64,000 nucleotides of DNA from Vanrija pseudolonga (lineage: Eukaryota > Basidiomycota > Tremellomycetes > Trichosporonales > Trichosporonaceae): assembly GCF_020906515.1 (NCBI RefSeq), contig NC_085854.1, positions 1,116,001 through 1,180,000 on the forward strand. The letters run 5' to 3'. Under the pieces are notes generated by a model that was not told the origin of the DNA, did not search any database, and was given only the letters and a program-made list of their open reading frames with translations. Positions 57,271 through 64,000 of this stretch are shown piece after piece. Positions within the stretch are counted from its first letter, which is position 1; each line of letters begins with the position of its first letter. The translations under genes were made by a program, and so were the position numbers.

Positions 57271-58866
57271 GTAGCTCTGGTTACAGCGTGCTACCACCCT
57301 GCTACCCCTCAAAAATGACCATATGCTACAACCATATGCTACATCATTTGATCGCCATAGACAGTCCTCGTCAGGTGTGAGGTGTGACAAATAGGCACCA
57401 AGTCTCTTCACGGGCCTCGCCTCAGAAGCCTCAGAAGCGTGCCAGAAGCCGAGGAATGCTTGATCATCGGTTCTGGAACGAGTTTTTATTGGGCTCGTGC
57501 CGTTGCTGACAGCCTGACAGTGAAGTCAGTCTGTGCACTTGCTCACAGTTGCACAACGTTGTATCACCTGTTCCATGTGCATGGGCGCACAAGCCTCTAT
57601 GGCTGGCCGACATCATACCTGTTCGGACTGTTCTACAGTGACCAGATGAGGGGAAGTGGGGCGGAAAGACTAATGGTGGGTGGAGTGATTGGCATCGGGG
57701 GTGGTGGGTTCGAAAGGTATGACAGATCATGAGACAGCCACCCCATGTTGCTGGGAGGCAGCTTTGTTGTATTCCAACAGAACAGACCGCAACCCAAGGT
57801 TGGACTAGGTGAATACAGACAGGCACCTACCGTTCTGATTGTAGCAAGTCGCATCCTGCCCTACGGTCACTGACACATCACCTTGGAACAGGTTTGGGCA
57901 GACCTTGCAAACTGTAGATCGTCTGGAGAATGTATAAATGGGGTGGTAAACGGTCTGTGGGCGACTCCAGACGTCCGTCCGAGTGTGAACCTAAACATCG
58001 TGTGCGAGGGATGGCTGGTGGGCACTGAGACAGACGTTGAACACGGTCAAATTAATTTCATCTATCCTGAATTCGACAAGTGTGAAACAAAGTCATCACA
58101 CGCAGGACTCCTTTGCGGCATTTGGCTGTTTTATCCGGTGGTAAACTTCACAGCAGAGAGGCAAGAAGAAACAGACCAGAGCGCGATCAGTGCGAGTTTG
58201 CCTGTATCTTCATACACCACCGGTAATTAGATCCTTACATATCGTGGGCGTTGAGCGCTGGTGGTGTTGCTGCTTATTGATCTGTCAAAACCCACAGGAT
58301 ACTCCTCTATAGATGGTTTCGACACAAATACTTCCACCCGGCTTGGAGTGTGCGAACAGCAGTTGGGAGCAACGTGAAGAGATGTACGCCCCTGCATTTG
58401 ACGATGTTCAATATGCACCTGCTAAGAGTATCTATCGCCATAGCAGAAGTCGAGGTCACACACTCGGAGGTCAGCGCTAGGGTAACCAGTTCCAGCGTAA
58501 CAGCTAACAGGTTTTTGTCGTGGAGAGAACGGCATGCCCGCTGCCTTGATGTAACCCGCATTGTCGACGGATAGCTCCAATTTGACGTCAAATAGCGACT
58601 CATAATGGTTATAAACATATTGCATGCTTCAGAGCTCACATAGACCCATCATGAACAATACACCCCGGCAGTGTCGAAATGACTTCTGCAAGACTCGCCA
58701 ACGCTTTTGACACAAATGGATCAAACATGCGTTGTGACAATTCTTCGAAATTCCTACTTTGCAAGGAGAATATCAATTGGAACACTTTACATAAGAAGGG
58801 TCTACTGGGGCGTGCATACGACCCCACCGTAGTAGAGCTTACGTGTGACTGAGCTTGAAAGAAGTT
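57271..58866. other. Gene-poor region, no gene supported
   Basis: Contains a 13-bp direct duplication (ACCATATGCTACA, 57318-57343). Several frames of 60-120 codons were read on both strands without recognisable content. Base composition drops in GC towards the right. This may be unannotated non-coding or decayed DNA. Confidence 0.4.
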
Positions 58867-58930
58867 GGATCAGAACTCATTGGCCTTCATTAGCAACTGC
58901 AGTACATTAGGTTTTCCTAGTAAATTGACA
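58867..58930. repeat. Dispersed repeat, copy 1
   Basis: A stretch with GGATC(A/G)GAACT and ATTAGGTTTTCCTA blocks recurs in the same orientation at 60649-60710. The two copies are clearly diverged. They probably belong to the same transposon family as the relics around them. Confidence 0.55.
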
Positions 58931-58949
58931 AGCTCAGTAATATTTTTTT

Positions 58950-59140
58950 TACATAGATGCCCTCAAACGGTGCCGAGATTGAGGCTTGGTCGTTCTGACT
59001 TGCCCTCCAAGTAAACTTCACAAGTGCCATAACGTCATTTTGATTTCGAACCCATCTAATGAATTGTTCCTCATGCCATTAGGGTGCAGACGCTGGTGTT
59101 GTCAACATACAACAGCAAAACCGGTGCGGAGATGTGCGTC
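58950..59140 (-). mobile_element. Ty1/copia-type relic (reverse-transcriptase fragment)
   Basis: On the minus strand the sequence around 59090-59120 reads VLLLYVDN, close to the copia reverse-transcriptase YVDD-box context. Only a short piece remains; it is broken many times over and looks old. It is flanked on the right by an LTR-like repeat copy. Confidence 0.4.
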
Positions 59141-59152
59141 GCGGTATCATTA

Positions 59153-59214
59153 TGTTGGAATATAATGAAGCCGCCTCCTGATAATTACCGGTTACCCTTT
59201 TATATTCTTGACAC
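59153..59214. repeat. LTR-like repeat, copy A
   Basis: Begins TGTTGGAATATAATGAAGCC, the TGTTGGA opening being typical of copia LTR ends. Related copies start at 59531, 59732 and 61324. The best match is to the 61324 copy, which shares the words CCTCCTGA and ATTACCGGTTACCCTTTTA. Confidence 0.6.
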
Positions 59215-59530
59215 ATTATCCTCCAACCTGGTGTATCCCGCCGCGCATATGCCTCTGCACAACTATCTAGCATTGTGTAGGTGTTGCATGACTTTCAAAC
59301 TGTGAGGGTCATTGAACATACAAGACAGTTATTTGCCCAAGCGGATCCCCAAGGGGTGATCTGAAACATCCTCGTCTGGTTAGACCATCACCGCTGCTTG
59401 AGACAGAGTTTGACAAACTTCGAAAGACTTTCTTAGGATTTGACCAACGCGTTTGTGCCCAATACCGTTTCTGCTTCGCGAACTTATGTAGCAAAGTGGA
59501 TAGAGAAGTGTGTCAAAATCCGTGCGAGAG

Positions 59531-59596
59531 TGTTGAAATATAATGAAGCCGCAGTTTGACAATCACTGGATAACCTTTTCGTTTATGGTTCTCAAC
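59531..59596. repeat. LTR-like repeat, copy B
   Basis: Diverged relative of copy A, sharing its opening block and the ATAACCTTTT block. No paired target duplication was recognised. Confidence 0.5.
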
Positions 59597-59731
59597 TCAG
59601 TTGCCAGCGTGGGTACGACTCCCGGCGGCTAAAATTCCCATCCACCAAAGGGGCGCTCCAAATTAGGGGGGCTTGATGATGTAGCATTAGGTTAGATAAT
59701 AAGATACTAGTCCCTGCTTCATCATGAGGAG

Positions 59732-59800
59732 TGTTGGAATACAATGATGAGGCGGCGTCCTGAATATCGGCTCCTTCACCTGACAACTACTAAACGGAGC
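59732..59800. repeat. LTR-like repeat, copy C
   Basis: The most diverged of the four copies; it shares the TGTTGGAATA opening and loosely the following 50 bp. Confidence 0.35.
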
Positions 59801-60006
59801 TTACTATTTGCACCTACACATTCTACCAACATGTCCCTGACCATTACATCTCTACGTTGCCAAAATGGAAATGACCTCGGTCAGAGACACAGCGGTGAGC
59901 TTGGTGATTCAACCAGTGCTTTTGATGCTGTCCGAGAGAGCCTGCATGCACAAAACATTGGGCGCGGGTAGCTGGTTTATGGTTCTGGCGTTTGGTGTGA
60001 ACGTTT

Positions 60007-60060
60007 GAGCATTGTGCATGACCGTTTGACCATTGTGCATGAGCGGTGAGCATTGTGCAG
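60007..60060 (+). repeat. Tandem repeat, 20-21 bp, about 2.6 copies
   Basis: GA(G/C)CATTGTGCA recurs at 60007, 60028 and 60048 with conserved spacing. It lies inside the relic-rich region. Confidence 0.8.
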
Positions 60061-60648
60061 GCTGTAATGGGCCTCCAGAAGAGACAGGCGAAGGGGGCGA
60101 GGGAGGAGGGAAGGGCATTACAAGAAAAAGATAATATCAGGGAAAGCAAGTGCACATAGCAAAATATACTGGTTGAAATGGTAACCTTCCCACTAAGCGC
60201 CATCCATACATGCTCTTCTGATCGAAACTGGGCTTCCTGCATCATTGTGGGGAGACGCGGCCGCATATCTATGCGGTACGCGCAATTTCTCCCTAACCCG
60301 TACCGAAAGAAACATCACTGAAGAGAAAGGTGTCAAGGAACGATTCAACATGTCCACCTCCTTCCTTTTGGGGCTTTGGTCTTCGACAGGGACCGCAGAT
60401 CCCCATATAAACTGCAACCAAGTTATATAAACCGGGAATTCCCCTTCGATACGTAGAAGGAAGATGCAACCACTGTGTCCTGGACCTTTCTAAGCACAAA
60501 GACTCAATGACCAATTTGATAATTCTTCAATTATTCAACTTTCGAATGCCGATATATAATCGACAATTGCACGCAGAAGGGATCATATACACTGCATCTA
60601 CATATGCACTATAGATACGCCTCACTACATAGTGTCAACCGGACTGGA

Positions 60649-60710
60649 TCGGAACTGAATGACTTTTATTAGCACGCAAACTATATTAGGTTTTCCTAAT
60701 GAAATTTCGA
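60649..60710. repeat. Dispersed repeat, copy 2
   Basis: Second copy of the block described at 58867-58930, followed here by an open stretch of about 70 codons with no recognised family. Confidence 0.55.
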
Positions 60711-60939
60711 CAATTCTTGAAACCGCCTCTGCGCCCTCGAAATCGACGGCAATCGATTCAGGATTGACAGTCCTATTTTTGAACCGGAAAGCGCCAATTA
60801 GGTGGTTTCCACATTTAACATCAGATTTTGAGCCAATTTCAACGTTTCCACCACCAAATCGTGCAAAATCGAGTGCCAAGTACGTCTACCCCTGCATTTG
60901 ATACGACAAGAGGCTCTAATCGAGACGTTCTCTAGGAAT

Positions 60940-61745
60940 CTCCTCTTCAACTGATCCTCTGGATCAAATTTAGGATGAAGATATCAATCCTCCAGACGTT
61001 ATTGAGGAACATTCCGATATGGTCCTCATCGCAAATACAGGCTCTCAAATCCCTCAAGCAACAAGCTCAGCATCCAATCGAGTGGCAGAAGTAGGAGTCT
61101 AAAGCTAACCTTACAAAAGATGCTCAGGCACGACGTCTACTGGCAAGAGGTACCTCGGTCAGGTCATCCCCACCAGCACACACTTTCTGCAAATTGGTTT
61201 TCACTTGTAGCAACAAACTCTACGGAGGTGGAGCCCACAAGGGTTCAATTTGAACATTTCTGGCTATGGTTTTCTATTTCAACTTAGATTGTGTCCAGTT
61301 GGACATCAAGGCTGCTTTCTTCATGTTGGAGTATAGTAAACTGCCTCCTGACAATTACCGGTTACCCTTTTACATTGTGGTTCTTGACAAACGCTTCATT
61401 TAGAATGCTTGAACTGTTCGGCGCAGCCAAGTACAAGCTTGATGGGCTTCACCACCATTCGAAACGGACATAATCGCACTCTCCTGGTCTCTCAAAAACA
61501 CTACATCACCAATTTATTGGCAAACTTTGGTATGGGAGACTGCAATCCAGTTTCTACACTCCTGCCACAATGTTTCGAACCTATGGTTGCCAGAGATCAA
61601 GCATTAAAACTCGTGAAGTGCTTTACTTACCCAAATTTGGGCGGATCGCTACTTCATCTCCCAACAGTCATCAGAGGAGAGATAGAGAAGGCAAGAAGGA
61701 AGGTTTCATCCCCGGCTTTCCTTGCAAAATGGGAGTTGTGATGTT
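60940..61745 (+). mobile_element. Ty1/copia retrotransposon relic (pol fragment)
   Basis: Plus-strand fragments carry copia pol landmarks: DCVQLDIKAAF near 61290 (reverse-transcriptase domain) and, from about 61480, LLVSQKHYITNLLANFGM and DCNPVSTLLPQ, the conserved region between reverse transcriptase and RNase H. An LTR-like copy lies inside it at 61324, suggesting insertion of one element into another or a rearrangement. Gag, protease and integrase were not recognised. The element is heavily decayed, with many breaks, and no intact LTR pair was found, so it is old. Confidence 0.65.
61324..61391. repeat. LTR-like repeat, copy D, inside the copia relic
   Basis: Closest relative of copy A at 59153; same orientation, about 2.2 kb away. 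Confidence 0.6.
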
Positions 61746-62757
61746 TGAATTATTTGCCGTTACGTTAACACGATGTGAGGTTCCAAAGGGAAGCCGGTGC
61801 GGTTTAATTACCTCCCAATAGCCAGTGGTTTGGTCGCATTTACAGGTGGTGTGAACATACCATCAATGGAAACCGGTACCCCGGGAGGCGAGTTCATCAT
61901 TCTGAATATGTTTGTCATTCGGCCCCATGTTCTATGCGAAATATATTGTATGGGAACCAATGGCGTGGCAGTGACCATCTGTCTAAATGTGAGTCAGTTG
62001 TGGAGTGAGAAGTGGAGCGGAGTTCGGGGCAAAGTTTTGACATTGTGGGCCAAATTCAATCAAGGGGTTCATTCAGGCTGTCAAGAACGAGGCAGATCGT
62101 GACTGGATTAATGCGACCGACGACCTTGTGCACAAGGGACCTGCAGCACGGCCAATTTGTCGCCTTGGCACCGCCACCCACAGATCGGGTGAGATTGGGC
62201 ACTCACAAAACAGCCCAGTGCCCACAATCTCCCGCCGATCAATAACGACGTCAGTCAGCATTTTGCCTGCTTTCTCAAACAGTTCCATCGGAGAAGCCTT
62301 ATTCTCAATGGTATTCTTTCAACAGAAAAACAGTCTCCTTTCCTCTATAGCACATGGGCGTCCGTTGCAGCAAAAGAGTAAATGGTTGGTTGGCTAGAAC
62401 TTGATCGCTGATGCTGCCGCGAGAGGTTGAGGAACCAGGGATCCTCACACTGGCATGCTCCAGTTAGGAGGTAGAAGCGCCAACCGTCTCTGTAGCATTG
62501 AGCTCAGTGTGGGGGCATGTCAGTCAGGGGGCGCAGTGAAGTTGTTGTGAAAGCGGTCGGTGAGGAGATAGTAGCAGGCATGGAATGTTGTCTGCTCGAC
62601 TAGGCTCCCCACGAGTGGCCACTGATGCGTCCTCGCACAGCGTCGACTCAATCCTGTGACAAGGTGTCTCTTAGCCCCCCGACGACCCAACCACATGCGT
62701 TGTGGCTACGTCGGCAGTATCAACTATTTGACAGTATGACGAGGATGGGGTTCCGGA
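61746..62757. other. Gene-poor region, no gene supported
   Basis: Frames of 60-100 codons on both strands show no recognisable motif. Possibly decayed DNA continuing from the copia relic. Confidence 0.35.
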
Positions 62758-63033
62758 GTGGAACGGCTAGCCGCTGCCTGTACCCTGTCTCTCCTTCAGA
62801 GCGATGTGCTCTGGGTATTCGAATGTACTGGTTGTCTGTGCATTGACAGGGAAGCACGGAGAATATGGATTGTGGATGAGAATGACGGTCGCCAGGTGAC
62901 TGGCTACTTGGCTATCTTCGGCCAACATCTTCGTGCAGGTTTGCCATCGAGATCCCTCAAGCACCGCAACAAAGGGACCACCGGCGCGGATTTGCGATGG
63001 TCAGAGTCTGTGAAGCGAACCCTTCCCTCTTAA
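62758..63033 (+). pseudogene. Open segment of unknown origin, possible gene remnant
   Basis: An uninterrupted frame of about 90 codons with protein-like composition (SDVLWVFECTGCLCIDREAR, RIWIVDENDGRQVTGYLAIF). It has no ATG at its 5' end and no recognisable upstream or downstream continuation. Family unknown. It could be a chance frame. Confidence 0.2.
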
Positions 63034-63654
63034 TCTGCTTGCTGCAGGATCCCGTGGCAGGCAGGTGACCGCAAGCCAGCTGCAAATGTGAACCTCCGTC
63101 TCAGTGCTGTTCATGTACCTTTCTCAATCACTGGAAGTTAAGGGATCGCTGGCGTTCAGTTCGTCGTTGAGCAATACAGCATCAAGGGTCCATCGATGGC
63201 CAACGCTTCTGTCGTCCTACCGGGCGCACCTCCCCCTTGACCTTAAGGCCTAAAGTCATTTGGAGAAGGCTGCACCTGTTGGTCGTAGGGAACATCAAGA
63301 GTAAGCCAAATCAGTTTCAAATCCGGTGTGGACCTCATTGGACGCCTCCGGAGTGACGACAGGTAGCTACGGATGGGACGTAGAGAGCGTAAGGCAAGAG
63401 AAGTGGCACGCGGTTGAACATCGGCTTCTCTTATTTCTGTGTCTCTTCGCCACAGACGCTGGGACACGCTTGATGTCATCCTTGCGAGGGACATCCAGGT
63501 GTTGGGGCCACAAACTCACGGGTGCCCTGGGCGGCACACTGGGGCACTGTTCGTTCGCTGCGTTACTTTCTACGTAGCCATTCTGATAAGTTGTAGAAGA
63601 ATGGCCACGTCCCAAGGGCCCCTACGTGTTAGCTAGTGGCCATCTTCAACATCC
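63034..63654. other. No gene supported
   Basis: Short frames on both strands without recognisable content. Confidence 0.3.
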
Positions 63655-63660
63655 ATGAGT

Positions 63661-63900
63661 GTTCATGTTCTGGTTCAGATCCTCTCCTTCCTTGACATGA
63701 CGTCTCCTTGTGCTGCCTTGGCTCTAGGGCAGCGTCCTGTTCTTATGCCAGCGATTCACAAGAACGTCAGATAACTTACTGCGATGAACTTCACATCCCC
63801 CCCTTCGTCTCTTGGTGCACATGTCCTTCAAGCAAGGAGCTTGAAACTGTCTCTGTGCCGGTTCCGTCCCATCCCACACATGCAGTGTCCGTTGCCACAA
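63661..63900 (+). pseudogene. Possible decayed F-box gene
   Basis: From 63661 the plus strand reads VHVLVQILSFLDMTSPCAAL then MPAIHKNVR, similar to a fungal F-box opening (hydrophobic L.QILSFLD followed by a P.IY/H.NV segment). A stop follows at about 63769. The next protein-like stretch, QITYCDEL and CPSSKELETVSVPVPS, continues in another frame, so the gene would carry at least one frameshift. No start codon context is evident. The match rests on motif resemblance only. Confidence 0.25.
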
Positions 63901-64000
63901 GTGTTTTCAGGCACCGGAGCCCCACAGACGAAGTCACGTGATTTTGTAATTTCCGGTCCTTGTTGAGTTTTGACCGCGCGGTGGGTTTCACTCATTTTGA

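Noticed and set aside
59041-59065. Short TTCGAACCC word resembling a tRNA T-loop on the minus strand
   Set aside because: No acceptor stem, anticodon arm or spacing that folds as a tRNA could be found around it.
1-64000. CRISPR array, bacterial operon, rRNA or tRNA genes
   Set aside because: The DNA is eukaryotic with introns throughout. The tandem repeats seen (35241-35283, 60007-60060) are short and without spacers, and no RNA gene could be folded with confidence.

Overview
The window is nuclear DNA of a basidiomycete yeast. Genes are GC-rich, closely packed on both strands, and cut by many short introns (mostly about 45-60 nt, GT-AG with GTAAGT/GTGAGT-like donors). The gene set fits the Tremellomycetes (Cryptococcus/Trichosporon relatives): a DNMT5-type DNA methyltransferase, a BIM1/X325 copper protein, Chs7, and a cofactor-independent phosphoglycerate mutase. 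The class-level placement is inference from gene content; no rRNA, tRNA or other marker was found.

Layout. 1-15 kb: 5' part of POL2 (DNA polymerase epsilon), CAND1, mitochondrial ribosomal protein bS16m, the RNA polymerase I subunit RPA43, a small ABC ATPase, co-chaperone p23/Sba1, and glucose-6-phosphate 1-epimerase. 16-27 kb: 6-phosphogluconate dehydrogenase, RNA polymerase I subunit RPA34, EME1, YKT6 and the endocytic F-BAR protein SYP1. 27-38 kb: a peroxisomal ABCD half-transporter, a CBS-domain protein, a FYVE protein with a Pib2-like tail, and an Artemis/SNM1 nuclease. 38-57 kb: DNMT5 (about 2,350 aa), a Lam/Ysp2-type GRAM-VASt sterol-transfer protein, iPGM, CHS7, a two-domain beta-hydroxyacid dehydrogenase and a BIM1-like GPI protein. 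57.3-64 kb: gene-poor, lower-GC DNA with Ty1/copia relics, repeated LTR-like pieces, short tandem repeats and decayed gene fragments.

Themes. Genome maintenance is well represented (POL2, EME1, Artemis/SNM1, DNMT5). The POL2 and DNMT5 upstream regions both carry MluI cell-cycle boxes (ACGCGT: three and two copies), which suggests S-phase expression of replication and maintenance methylation. Glucose-6-phosphate 1-epimerase and 6-phosphogluconate dehydrogenase, both serving the oxidative pentose phosphate route, are divergently arranged. The p23 gene has a step-type heat-shock element upstream. The best candidate for an unusual system is DNMT5: one polypeptide joining a chromodomain, a C5 cytosine methyltransferase domain, a cysteine cluster and a RING-split SNF2 ATPase. 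The decayed copia relics about 15 kb away are plausible targets of such a methylation system.

CDS coordinates run from start to stop codon and include introns. Exon joins were made by hand from reading frame and splice motifs.
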